From: Streptomonospora mangrovi
GTDB taxonomy: Bacteria; Actinomycetota; Actinomycetes; Streptosporangiales; Streptosporangiaceae
DNA length: 64,000 bases
NCBI RefSeq assembly: GCF_027604915.1
Contig: NZ_JAJAQC010000009.1
Location: 1 to 64,000, forward strand
Reading direction: 5' to 3'
The notes below the pieces were generated by a model. The model had not been told where the DNA came from and made no database searches. It saw only the letters and a list, made by a program, of their open reading frames with translations. This document shows, piece after piece, positions 16,430 through 25,156 of the stretch (position 1 is its first letter; the number at the start of each line of letters is the position of its first letter). The translations under genes and the position numbers were made by a program.

Positions 16430-18509
16430 GGTGCGTCCAGACGGCCTCGGCGGAGCCTAGGACCGAGGCGGTGTCGGCCCACAGCACGTGGATCCGGGCC
16501 GCCTCGGCTCGGGCGCCGATCCGTTCGCTGATGCCCAGCGCCTCGTCAAGCGCCTGTTCGGCGGCGGACGTCTCACCGTCGGCGACGAGGCAGGGCACCA
16601 GTTCGACCAGGGAGCGGATCCGCAGGTAGGGCTCGGTGTCCTCGCCGAAGTAGTCCAACGCGTGTCGGAAATGCGCCTTGGCGGCGGCGTGGTCGCCCTG
16701 GTCGCGTGCGGCCTCGCCGAGACGGCGGCGCATCGAGGCGATGCCGCGCTCGCGGCCGAGCCGGCGGTGGACCTCCAGCGCGCGGCTGAAATACCCCGCG
16801 GCGGAATCGGGGTTTCCCAACGCCATTTCGGATATCCCCAGATCCTCCAGAGTCGAGGCGCGCCCCAAGGCGTGGCCGGCCCGTTCCCATAGGTCGAGGG
16901 CGGAACGCTGGTGCTCGCGCGCGGATCTCGCATCACCGAGCTGCGTCTGTAAAACCCCTAAATTGCTCAGTACCAACGCCTCTGCCGCTGCATCCCCGAG
17001 AATCCGTGCGGAGGCGAGGGCCGTTCTGTGCGTGGCATCCCACGCGTCGTAGTGCTTTCGCACATTGAACAGCGTCCTGAGCGCCTCGCAGAGCTGCCAG
17101 CACGTCTCGTGGTCGCCGGTCTCGTGGCAGTCCGCGATCCAGGCCCGCAGGTTGGGCAGTTCGGCCTCAAGCCATGCCACGGCGGCCGTGCGGTCGGCGA
17201 AGCTCTCGCCGTCGCGCTCCTCCTCGAACCGGGGGCCCAGGTGCCATCGGCCGGGGTTGAGGGCCAGGTCGGCGTTGACGGCCGAATCCAGGAAGTAGCG
17301 GCCCAGGCGGCGGCGCGCCTCCTCGCGGGCTTCCGGCCCTTCGTCTGCGGCCAGCCGCTCCCGCGCGTGCAGCCGGGCCAGGTCGTGCTGGCGGTAGCGG
17401 CCGGGGGCGTGCTCCTCCAGCAGGCTGGCCGCGAGCAGGTCGTCCACGGCGTCCTCGGCCCGCTCCTCGCCGGCGCCGAGCAGGGCGGCGGCCGCGGTGA
17501 CCGTCGTGTCGGGGCCGGAGGGCAGGCCCAGCAGGCGGTACAGGCGCCGCGCCGTCGGGTCCAGGTGGGCGTAGGAGCTGTCGAAGACGGCCTGCACGGA
17601 GGACTCCTCGGGTTCCTGGTGCCGGCTGAGCCGGGCGATGCGGCCGTGCTCGGTGTCGAGTTGGGCGACCAGCCGGCCGACCGACTGGTGCGGGCGCAGC
17701 GCGAGCCGGCTCGCCGCCGCGCACAGCGCCAGGGGGAGCCCGCCGCACAGGCGGGTCAGGCGGTTCACCGCCTCGGTCTCCCGCCGGGGGCGGTCGTCGC
17801 CCAGCACCCGGGCCACCAGGTGCGCCGCCGCGTCGCCCGGCAGCGGCCCCACCTGGAGGAACGTCGCGCCCTCCGGCGCCAGTCCGGTCAGCCGCAACCG
17901 CGTCGTGACGACCACCAGGTGCGCGCCGCCGCCCGGCAGCAGCAGCCGCACCTGCGCGGCCGAGGCCGCGTTGTCCAGCAGGACCGCCAGGGAGCGCCCG
18001 GCGGTGCGGGAGCGGAACTGCGCCGCGCGGGCCGCCGGGTCGGCGGGGATGGCGCCGGCCTCGGTGTTGAGCGAGCGCAGGAAGCCGTCGAGGACGGCGC
18101 CGGGGTCGAGCGGCGCCGCCCCGGGCGCGAATCCGCGGAGGTCGGCGTGGAGCAGGCCGTCAGGGAAGGAGTCGGCGGCCGTGTGGAGGAATCGGGCCGC
18201 CAAGGCGGTTTTCCCCACACCGCCCGGACCGCTCACGACCACAATGCGCGGAAGGCCGTCGCGCTGCGCGGCGAGGGCGGCGCCGTCCAGAATTCCCTGC
18301 TCCCGCTCGCGGTCGGTGAAATGGCGCGGGGCCAGCGGCACCTGCCGCGGCGGATCGCCCCGGTCGCCGGTGTGGATGTGGACGCCACCGTGCACGGCTC
18401 CCGCCTGCACGACCGCGTCGACCCTGCCGCCGGGTACGGCGAACTCGTTGCGCGCGGGCGCCGCGCCGTCCGGCCGCTGGGAGTCGTCGAAGTCACTGGG
18501 GGAGCGCAT
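16332..18509 (-). CDS. STAND (NB-ARC) ATPase with TPR repeats and N-terminal amyloid-like motif
   Basis: This 725-residue NLR-like protein has an N-terminal stretch with VVQAGAVHGGVHIHTG (about 33-48), resembling the short amyloid signalling (RHIM-like) motifs described in bacterial NLR proteins. The ATPase follows: FTDREREQGIL, Walker A VVSGPGGVGKTALA near 91, Walker B RSLAVLLDNA, sensor VVVTTRLRL, and GLPLAL. A winged-helix segment and about six TPRs (380-700) complete it. The ATG at 18509 is preferred; a GTG at 18545 would add 12 residues. STAND ATPases oligomerise on sensing a ligand and recruit an effector. No effector domain is fused here and none bearing the same motif is adjacent. Confidence 0.88.
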   Translation of the reverse strand: MRSPSDFDDSQRPDGAAPARNEFAVPGGRVDAVVQAGAVHGGVHIHTGDRGDPPRQVPLAPRHFTDREREQGILDGAALAAQRDGLPRIVVVSGPGGVGKTALAARFLHTAADSFPDGLLHADLRGFAPGAAPLDPGAVLDGFLRSLNTEAGAIPADPAARAAQFRSRTAGRSLAVLLDNAASAAQVRLLLPGGGAHLVVVTTRLRLTGLAPEGATFLQVGPLPGDAAAHLVARVLGDDRPRRETEAVNRLTRLCGGLPLALCAAASRLALRPHQSVGRLVAQLDTEHGRIARLSRHQEPEESSVQAVFDSSYAHLDPTARRLYRLLGLPSGPDTTVTAAAALLGAGEERAEDAVDDLLAASLLEEHAPGRYRQHDLARLHARERLAADEGPEAREEARRRLGRYFLDSAVNADLALNPGRWHLGPRFEEERDGESFADRTAAVAWLEAELPNLRAWIADCHETGDHETCWQLCEALRTLFNVRKHYDAWDATHRTALASARILGDAAAEALVLSNLGVLQTQLGDARSAREHQRSALDLWERAGHALGRASTLEDLGISEMALGNPDSAAGYFSRALEVHRRLGRERGIASMRRRLGEAARDQGDHAAAKAHFRHALDYFGEDTEPYLRIRSLVELVPCLVADGETSAAEQALDEALGISERIGARAEAARIHVLWADTASVLGSAEAVWTHLSTALSIYSALGAPQAEAIRQRIADLPPPRER

Positions 18510-18647
18510 GCCTTCGCTTTCTCTGGTGAAAAGCGATGGTAACACTCCACTTGCCGATCAATGGTGGTGCGCGGGTTTCCACTGAGGGCGGTGAGGTTAA
18601 AGGGAAGCCATACCGGAAAAAGGAACTTGTTCACCGGCCGGAATAAA
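18510..18647 (-). promoter_or_regulatory. Gap upstream of the STAND gene and downstream of cydB
   Basis: A moderately A/T-rich 138-bp gap holding AATAAACTAGGAATTATT at 18641-18658 over the cydB stop. It presumably contains the STAND promoter on the minus strand. No strong hairpin separates it from cydB. Confidence 0.35.
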
Positions 18648-19703
18648 CTAGGAATTATTCTCCGCCCTCGGGAAAGCCCCCGCGTCCCCGCTTTCACCCT
18701 CCCCCTGACCGTCCCCCCGCTGGAAGGTCGCGTAGAGCCACACCAGCGACGGCACCAGCAGCACGGCCCCCACCGCCAGCGCACCCAGGGTCGCGGCCAG
18801 GACCGCGTCCGTGGCCGCCGCCTCCCGCAGCGTGACCCCGGGCAGCAGGCGGGGGTACTGCCCCACCCCCCACCCCCACAGCAGGCCCACCACCGCCAGC
18901 GCCGCCGTCACCCGCACCGCGAGGAACGCGCGGGTCCAAGCCAGCAGCGCCAGCGACACCACCCCGGCCGCCACCGACAGCGCCAGCAGCGGCAGCGCCG
19001 CGCCCGTGGTCAACCGGTCGAACAGGCGCGGCGCGTCGGCCCGCAGCACCACCAAACCCACGGCCGACAACCCGCCCACCACCACCCCGGCGGCCAGCGC
19101 GCGGCGGCGGAAGGCCGCGGCCAGACCCGCGTCGCCGGCGCGCTGGGCGTCGCGCGTGAGGTAGACCGCCGCCAGATAGGCGGCCGTGCCCACCGCCAGC
19201 GCCCCGCTGACCAGCGACGTCGGGTTGAGCCAACTGGCCGCCAGGTCGCCCTCGGCGATCCCCGGCGGCACCCGGCCCGAGGCGATCGCCCCGGCGACCG
19301 TGCCCAGGAAGAAGGGCGTGACCACCGACGAGAACGCGAACGCGGCGCCGAACAGCCGCCGCTGCCACAGCAGCGTGCTCGCCTTGCGGAACGCGAACGC
19401 CGACCCGCGCGCGATGATGCCCAGCGCCGTCAGCGTCAGCGGGATGTAGAGCGTGGAGGCCACCGCGGCGAACACCGAGGGCACCCCCGTCCACGCCAGC
19501 ACGATCACGAAGATCAGCCACACGTGATTGGCCTCCCACACCGGACCGATCGCGTGCTCCACCAGCGCCCGCTGCCGCGCGCCGCGCTCGGCGCCCCCGG
19601 CGAGCAGGTCCCACACCCCGCCCCCGAAGTCGGCCCCGCCGAACAGCACGTAGGCGGTGACCCCGATCCACAGCAGCCCCAGCAGGATCTCCGGCAGCGG
19701 CAT
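18648..19703 (-). CDS. cydB: Cytochrome bd ubiquinol/menaquinol oxidase subunit II
   Basis: This 351-residue membrane protein has about eight to nine hydrophobic helices. The N-terminal marks of CydB are clear: WIGVTAYVLFGGADFGGGVWDL (residues 12-33) and IGPVWEANHVWLIFVIV (52-68). With CydA it forms the high-affinity terminal oxidase that reduces O2 to water without proton pumping. It follows cydA by 25 bases on the same strand, so it is an operon. The C-terminus (after about 330) is short and charged. Confidence 0.96.
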   Translation of the reverse strand: MPLPEILLGLLWIGVTAYVLFGGADFGGGVWDLLAGGAERGARQRALVEHAIGPVWEANHVWLIFVIVLAWTGVPSVFAAVASTLYIPLTLTALGIIARGSAFAFRKASTLLWQRRLFGAAFAFSSVVTPFFLGTVAGAIASGRVPPGIAEGDLAASWLNPTSLVSGALAVGTAAYLAAVYLTRDAQRAGDAGLAAAFRRRALAAGVVVGGLSAVGLVVLRADAPRLFDRLTTGAALPLLALSVAAGVVSLALLAWTRAFLAVRVTAALAVVGLLWGWGVGQYPRLLPGVTLREAAATDAVLAATLGALAVGAVLLVPSLVWLYATFQRGDGQGEGESGDAGAFPRAENNS

Positions 19704-19728
19704 GGCGCACCCCCTCCACAGCCTGGCG

Positions 19729-21093
19729 CTAGACGACCTTGTAGTCGCTGACGTCGCGCTCCTGCGGCGCCACCGGCACGGGCTTCTCCCGCGCCATCCG
19801 CCGCAGGACGTACACGGTGGCCACGGTCAGCACCGCGTACACCGCGGCCACCCCCGCGAACCCGTAGACCAGGCCCGGCGCGGGGTTGACGGCCTCGGAG
19901 GTGCGCATCACCCCGTAGACGAGCCAGGGCTGGCGGCCGACCTCGGTGACCGTCCACCCCGCCTCCAGCGCCACCACCGCCGCCGCGCCCGCCAGCGCGG
20001 CGGCGCGCAGGAACCACGGCGAGCGCGGCAGGTCGCGGCGCCGCCACCACGCCCACCACTGCCACGCCACCAGCGCCAGCAGGGCGAACCCGAGGCCCAC
20101 CATGACCTGGAACGCCCAGTGCACGACGTTGACGGGCGGGTGCTCGGCCGTCGGCACCTCGTTCAGGCCGGCGATCTCGGCGTTGGGGTCCCAGTGCGCC
20201 AGCAGGGACAGGCCGTAGGGGATCTCCAGTGCGTAGCGCAGCTCGCCGTCGACCGCCACCCCGCCCAGGTGCAGCGGCACACCCCGCTCCGTCTCGAAGA
20301 CCCCCTCCATGGCCGCGAGCTTCACCGGCTGGTTCTCGGCGACGAAGTGCGCCGCCCAGTCGCCCACCCCGATCTGCACGGGGGTGATCACGGCGGCCAC
20401 GGTGAAGGGGATGAGGAACCCGACGCGGTGGTAGCGGTCGCGGCGGCCGCGCAGCATGGCCACCGCGTAGACGGCGGCCATCGAGAACCCGGCCACCATG
20501 AACGCCGCCAGGATCATGTGCACCGTCTGCGGCGGGGTGGCGGGGTTGAACATCGCGGCCCAGGGCTCCACGGCCGTCACCCGCCCCTCGCGGGTGTCGA
20601 AGCCGGTGGGCTGCTGCATCCAGGCGTTGGCGGTCACCACGAAGAACGCGCTGGCCACGCCCGCGATCACGATGGGGATCCCGGACAGCAGGTGCGGCAC
20701 GGGCGGCAGCCGGTCCCAGGCGTAGAGGTAGATGCCCAGGAAGATCGCCTCGATGAAGAACGCGATGCCCTCCAGCGCGAACGGCAGGCCGATCACCTCG
20801 CCGTAGGTGCCCATGAGGCCCGGCCACAGCAGGCCCATCTCAAAGGACAGGATGGTGCCCGACACCGCGCCCACCGCGAACAGCACGCCCATGGCCTTGG
20901 CCCAGCGCCGGGCGAGCAGTTGGACGTGGGGGTCGCCGGTGCGGTGGCCGCGCCACTCGGCGATCAGGGTGATGGCGGGCATGCCCACCCCCAGGCAGGC
21001 GACGATGATGTGCCAGCCCAGCGACAGCGCCATCTGGAGGCGCGCCGCCATGAGGTTGTGCGGGTTCACCGCGTCGGCGACCAGGACGTCCAC
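19729..21093 (-). CDS. cydA: Cytochrome bd oxidase subunit I
   Basis: This 454-residue haem-bearing subunit has RLQMALSLGWHIIVACLGVG near the start, containing the His ligand of haem b595, and the family signature TEVGRQPWLVYGVMRT near residue 380. The quinol-binding Q loop between these is of the short type. I start at GTG 21093, giving VDVLVADAVNPHNL behind GGAGGTGGGCG; the frame stays open upstream through the homopolymer tract, which cannot be coding. It is first in the cydAB operon, usually induced at low oxygen in actinobacteria. Its upstream region holds the 33-base C run. Confidence 0.95.
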   Translation of the reverse strand: MDVLVADAVNPHNLMAARLQMALSLGWHIIVACLGVGMPAITLIAEWRGHRTGDPHVQLLARRWAKAMGVLFAVGAVSGTILSFEMGLLWPGLMGTYGEVIGLPFALEGIAFFIEAIFLGIYLYAWDRLPPVPHLLSGIPIVIAGVASAFFVVTANAWMQQPTGFDTREGRVTAVEPWAAMFNPATPPQTVHMILAAFMVAGFSMAAVYAVAMLRGRRDRYHRVGFLIPFTVAAVITPVQIGVGDWAAHFVAENQPVKLAAMEGVFETERGVPLHLGGVAVDGELRYALEIPYGLSLLAHWDPNAEIAGLNEVPTAEHPPVNVVHWAFQVMVGLGFALLALVAWQWWAWWRRRDLPRSPWFLRAAALAGAAAVVALEAGWTVTEVGRQPWLVYGVMRTSEAVNPAPGLVYGFAGVAAVYAVLTVATVYVLRRMAREKPVPVAPQERDVSDYKVV

Positions 21094-21119
21094 CGCCCAC
21101 CTCCGCCCTCTCCCGGGCC

Positions 21120-21177
<58 letters not shown>

Positions 21178-21215
21178 CCGGCGCCGCTCGCGCGCGCCGG
21201 CCGCCGGCCCCGCCG

Positions 21216-22391
21216 TCAGGCCGCCTGCGGGTGGAGAACCGCCCGCACGCACCCGTCCCTCTTGTGCTTGAACAGCTCATAGCCCCGCGCGCCCTCGCTC
21301 AGCGGCAGCGGGTGCGTGGTCAGGTGCGCGGTGGGGATCTCGCCGGCCGCCATCCGCTCCAGCAGTTCGGGGATGTAGCGCTGGCCGTGCTGCTGGGCGC
21401 TGCGCAGGGTGAGGCCCTTGTTGACCACGGCGCCCATGGGGAACTTGTCCACGAAGCTGCCGAAGACACCCACGACCGAGACCACGCCGCCCTTGCCGCA
21501 CGCCAGGATCGCCTCGCGCAGGGCCACGGCCCGCTCGGCCAGGCGAGGGAGCTGCTTGGCGCGGTCGTAGGCGTACTGCGGGCCGAACCCGTGCGCCTCC
21601 ATGCCGACCGCCTCGATACAGGCGTCGGGGCCGCGCCCGGCGGTGATGTCGCGCAGCGCCTCGACCACGTCGACCTCCCCGTAGTCCAGGGTGTCCAGGC
21701 CGAGGTGGCGGTGGACCTGCTCCAGGCGCTCGGGGAAGCGGTCGATGACCACGACCCGCTCGGCGCCCATCAGCCGGGCCGCGAGGGCGGCCATCTGCCC
21801 CACGCCGCCCGCGCCCCACACGGCGACGACGTCGCCGGGGCGGATGTCGCAGAAGTCGGCGGCCATCCAGCCGGTGGGCACGGCGTCGGAGGCGTAGACG
21901 GCGGAGTCGTCGTCGAGGGCGCCGGGCACCGGGAAGGAGCCGACGTCGGCGAAGGGCACCCGCACGTACTCGGCGTGGCTGCCGGCGTAGCCGCCGACCA
22001 GGTGGGAGTAGCCGAAGATCCCGCCGCCCGCGTAGCCGTACAGGTCCTCGAAGGCGGCCGGCTGGGCATTGCCGTTGTCGCACAGGGAGAACCGGCCCTC
22101 GCGGCAGTAGCGGCAGTGGCCGCAGGAGATGATCGAGCACACCACGACGCGGTCGCCGACGCGGCGCTCGCGCACGCCCGGGCCGACCTCCACGATCTCG
22201 CCGATGAACTCGTGGCCCAGGATGTCGCCGCGCCGCATGGCGGGGATGTAGCCGTCGATGAGGTGCAGGTCGGAGCCGCAGACGGCGCTGGCCGTGATGC
22301 GCACGATCGCGTCGCCGTCGTTGAGCAGGCGGGGCTCGGGGACGTCCTTGACGGCCAGGTCGTTGACGCCCATCCAGCACAGGGCCTTCAT
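21216..22391 (-). CDS. Zinc-dependent alcohol dehydrogenase (MDR superfamily)
   Basis: This 391-residue enzyme is of the glutathione-independent formaldehyde dehydrogenase-like type. It shows the catalytic zinc segment SAVCGSDLHLIDG with GHEFIGEIVEVGPG, the structural zinc Cys set CGHCRYCREGRFSLC, and the NAD-binding AVWGAGGVGQMAALAA. The insertion between GGIFGYSHLVGGYAG and the Rossmann domain is typical of this subgroup. The start ATG at 22391 overlaps the stop of the upstream anchored protein by 4 bases, so they are co-translated. The substrate is not fixed by sequence. The downstream cydA gene is on the same strand but separated by the homopolymer gap. Confidence 0.9.
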   Translation of the reverse strand: MKALCWMGVNDLAVKDVPEPRLLNDGDAIVRITASAVCGSDLHLIDGYIPAMRRGDILGHEFIGEIVEVGPGVRERRVGDRVVVCSIISCGHCRYCREGRFSLCDNGNAQPAAFEDLYGYAGGGIFGYSHLVGGYAGSHAEYVRVPFADVGSFPVPGALDDDSAVYASDAVPTGWMAADFCDIRPGDVVAVWGAGGVGQMAALAARLMGAERVVVIDRFPERLEQVHRHLGLDTLDYGEVDVVEALRDITAGRGPDACIEAVGMEAHGFGPQYAYDRAKQLPRLAERAVALREAILACGKGGVVSVVGVFGSFVDKFPMGAVVNKGLTLRSAQQHGQRYIPELLERMAAGEIPTAHLTTHPLPLSEGARGYELFKHKRDGCVRAVLHPQAA

Positions 22392-22873
22392 CCGCGGCCT
22401 CCCTTGGTCAGCGCGGAGTTGACGCGCTTCTGCACGGCCCGCTGCGCGCGGCCGCGGCCGGAGGGCTGGCCCTTGACGGTCACGGCCTCGCCGCACTCCA
22501 GGACGGACTTCAGTGCCCGCAGGTCGGCGCGCAGCCGCCCGTCGTGGTCGGCGGCGGAGGGGCCGGTGGCCATCACGCGGACCTCGGTGCCGCGGTCGTG
22601 CGGGGCGGGGGTGAGGGTGACCAGCAGGCGCAGGCCGCGCGCGCGGGGCACGCGCTCGGGCTCGCCGCCCTCGGCGGACTGGGGGGTGACGCGGGCGAAC
22701 AGGCCGGGGAGGCGGTCGGGCTGCTGCCAGGCGGCGGCGACCTCGCCGGGCGAGGACACGACGGTGGCGACGTGCTCGACGTGGCGGCGCTGCCGCGCCC
22801 GGCGCCGGGCGAGCGCGGCGGCCACCCCGACGGTGGCCACGGCCCCGCCGACGACGGCGGCGTTCCTGATCAT
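22388..22873 (-). CDS. Membrane-anchored SRPBCC (cyclase/dehydrase-like) protein
   Basis: This 161-residue protein has one N-terminal hydrophobic helix (AAVVGGAVATVGVAAALA) followed by Arg-rich sequence, then a domain with VEHVATVVSSPGEVAAAW and LRLLVTLTPAPHDRGTEVRV. That is the helix-grip style usually annotated as polyketide cyclase/SRPBCC in actinobacteria. In related genomes such proteins precede a zinc alcohol dehydrogenase, as here, with a 4-base overlap. It probably binds a small hydrophobic ligand at the membrane; the function is unknown. Confidence 0.7.
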   Translation of the reverse strand: MIRNAAVVGGAVATVGVAAALARRRARQRRHVEHVATVVSSPGEVAAAWQQPDRLPGLFARVTPQSAEGGEPERVPRARGLRLLVTLTPAPHDRGTEVRVMATGPSAADHDGRLRADLRALKSVLECGEAVTVKGQPSGRGRAQRAVQKRVNSALTKGGRG

Positions 22874-23420
22874 CGGATTCCTCCTGTGCTGGTCGGGTGA
22901 CCCGGCCGGGGCATGGAGCCTCCGTTCCTCGGGACCCTTCGCCCACTGCCCCGCCCCCGCGCGTTGAATCGCGGGGGAGGGCGACTCGCGGCCGGACCCC
23001 GACCGCGATCGGAAACCGGGTGCGGATCGCCGCCGTTGCGGTCACCGGAGCCACCGCGGAAAGAGGACCGCCGTATTGCCTGTGTCGACGCGTTTTCGCG
23101 AATCCAACCGACCACCGCCGGCATCGTGCCGAAGCCGCCGGGGAACACCGACCCGCTCACTCGCGTTGTCATGGTTGAGCTGCCAAGGACCGACAGGGCG
23201 AATTCCGCGCCCGCGGCGCCTCCTTCAGCACACCTGACCCAGGCGGTTCACTTTTCCGGGTTCTCCTGGAACGGAGGACGTTCAGTACGCCACGGCCGTG
23301 CCTCCACGGACCGGCCGCCATCCGTCCCGAACAGGAGTGACACTTCCAAATGTGCGATGCCACCGTAATCGGCCCGGACGCGCGGACGCCGCGGGCGCCC
23401 GTGGGTTGGAAGCAGGCGAC
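22874..23420. other. 547-bp divergent gap, no gene seen
   Basis: This gap lies between the leftward SRPBCC-ADH operon and the rightward desaturase and should hold both promoters. The stretch 23040-23350 is less GC-rich. An open frame in phase with the desaturase covers part of it but lacks family similarity and a ribosome site. No RNA gene or strong hairpin was recognised. Confidence 0.5.
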
Positions 23421-24512
23421 ATGTCCGTAGAGACCTCGGCTTCCCACGAGGAGCCCCGCCCCGGCGGCCCCGGCCGCGGGCAACCGGATCCGCCCCGCCG
23501 GGGTAGCGACTACGCCGTGCTCTCGCGGGAGGTCCAGGCGGCGGGGCTGCTGAAGCGGCGGCCCCTGTCCTACGCGGTCCGGATCGGCGTCAACCTGGTG
23601 TTGCTGGCCGCGGGATGGATCGCCTTCGCGCTGATCGGCCCGTCGTGGTGGCAGTTGCTGGTCGCCGCCTACTTCGCGGTGGCCTTCACTCAGAGCGCGT
23701 TCATCGGGCACGACGCCGGGCACCAACAAGTTTCGAACTCCAAGCGGGTCAATGATCTGATCGGGCGGCTGTACGGCAACCTGCTGACCGGAATCGACTA
23801 CGGCTGGTGGGTCTCCAAGCACAACCGCCACCACGCCCACCCCAACCACGTGGATCGCGATCCCGACATCGACGGCAACGCGATCGCCTTCACCCGCGAG
23901 CAGGCCCAGGCCCGGCGGGGCGTGGGGGTGCTGCTGGCGCGCAGCCAGGCGTGGCTGTTCTTCCCGATGCTCCTTCTGGAGGGGCTGCACCTGCACTACG
24001 CGAGCGTGCGGTCGCTGTTCGACCGGACGGGCTCGGCGCGCGGCGGCGCCCGCCTGCTCCACGGGGCGCTGCTCCTCACCCACTTCGTCGGCTACCTGGG
24101 CGCCGTGCTCCTGGTGCTCACTCCGCTACAGGCGGTATGCTTCATCGCGGTGCACCAGGGGCTGTTCGGCCTGTACATGGGATGCGCGTTCGCGCCGAAC
24201 CACAAGGGAATGCCGATCATCGCCAAGGGCGACAAGGTCGACTTCCTCCGCCGCCAGGTCCTGACCTCGCGCAACATCCGGGGCGGGCGCTTCACCGACA
24301 TCCTCCTCGGCGGGCTCAACTACCAGGTCGAACACCACCTGTTCCCGTCCATGCCGCGTTCGGCCCTGCCCCGGGTCCAGCCCCTGGTCCGGGCGTTCTG
24401 CGCGCAGCACGGGATCGCCTACCACGAGACCAGCCTGCTCGACTCCTACGCCCAGGTCCTCCGCCACCTCCACACGGTGGGCGGCCCGCTGCGGCCCGAA
24501 CTGGAGTACTGA
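23421..24512 (+). CDS. Membrane fatty-acid desaturase (acyl-lipid/acyl-CoA type)
   Basis: This 363-residue di-iron membrane desaturase shows all three His boxes: HDAGH (about 99-103), HNRHHAHPNH (about 133-142) and QVEHHLFP (about 304-311). Hydrophobic segments near 50-85 and 190-260 form the membrane core. The order and spacing match the delta-6/acyl-lipid desaturase group rather than the soluble acyl-ACP type. The ATG at 23421 follows GGAAGCAGG. The protein introduces a double bond in membrane acyl chains with O2 and an electron donor, commonly for fluidity control. No partner reductase is adjacent. Confidence 0.92.
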   Translation: MSVETSASHEEPRPGGPGRGQPDPPRRGSDYAVLSREVQAAGLLKRRPLSYAVRIGVNLVLLAAGWIAFALIGPSWWQLLVAAYFAVAFTQSAFIGHDAGHQQVSNSKRVNDLIGRLYGNLLTGIDYGWWVSKHNRHHAHPNHVDRDPDIDGNAIAFTREQAQARRGVGVLLARSQAWLFFPMLLLEGLHLHYASVRSLFDRTGSARGGARLLHGALLLTHFVGYLGAVLLVLTPLQAVCFIAVHQGLFGLYMGCAFAPNHKGMPIIAKGDKVDFLRRQVLTSRNIRGGRFTDILLGGLNYQVEHHLFPSMPRSALPRVQPLVRAFCAQHGIAYHETSLLDSYAQVLRHLHTVGGPLRPELEY

Positions 24513-24856
24513 GGAGCCGCCCCGGCCACCCGCCGGAGGCCGCGGCTCCAGGGCGGCGCGGGAGCCGGGGTTCGGGGTCTGCCGGGGTGTCTGCGTCTGC
24601 CGGGGTGTCGGGACCACCGGTTCACCCACCAGGTGCCCACCCCATCCCCGCCCCTGCCCACCCTCCGGGCGCCCGAGGCTCGGGAGGACCGGGGGGACCG
24701 CCGGGTGACCGGAGGAACCGGGTGCGTCGGCCGCCGGGCTGGCCCAAGTTGGCGAAACACCCGCGGTAGGCACCCCACCTGCGGTTAATCACGGGTAACG
24801 TGTTCCAGGGAGGCCGGTAGCGACCGATTTGGTGGAGCGCGCGTGCTAACGAGGCG
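24513..24856. other. Gap after the desaturase with small direct repeats
   Basis: No coding frame is convincing. A short direct repeat, TCTGCCGGGGTGTC, occurs twice around 24578-24609. The right part drops in GC toward the hairpin at 24857. Confidence 0.4.
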
Positions 24857-24888
24857 CAACTACGAATGTCCGTAGTTGTTATTATTTT
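24857..24888 (+). terminator. Hairpin followed by T-rich tract
   Basis: CAACTACG pairs with CGTAGTTG over a 6-base loop, followed by TTATTATTTT. This is the only classical intrinsic terminator shape in the window. It may end a small untranslated transcript or long readthrough from the desaturase; it could also be an operator. Confidence 0.5.
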
Positions 24889-25083
24889 GCCCGGTGATGG
24901 GTGACATCTACCGAATACCCTAGAATGTCATCGCAGCCCAGGCCCCGCCCCGGCACAGCCCACCACGCTGACCACAGGCGGCCGCCCCCGTGGCCCACCC
25001 CGCACCACCCCCGGCCCCCCGTCCGCGAACCCGCAGGTCACAATGACCTCACCGGCCCCCGGGCCCGGCGACAATTGAATCGA

Positions 25084-25156
25084 GCACCTGTAGCTCAGTG
25101 GATAGAGCATCGGACTTCTAATCCGACGGTCGCAGGTTCGAATCCTGCCAGGTGCG
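25084..25156 (+). tRNA. tRNA-Arg (anticodon TCT)
   Basis: The cloverleaf is complete. The acceptor stem is GCACCTG/CAGGTGC. The D-arm starts TAGCTCAGTGGAT. The anticodon stem TCGGA/TCCGA has loop CTTCTAA, giving anticodon TCT (AGA codons, rare in this genome style). The T-arm is GCAGG-TTCGAAT-CCTGC. CCA is not encoded; GCC follows the acceptor stem. tRNA genes are frequent integration sites, and the region to its right is gene-poor and then CRISPR. Confidence 0.97.
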
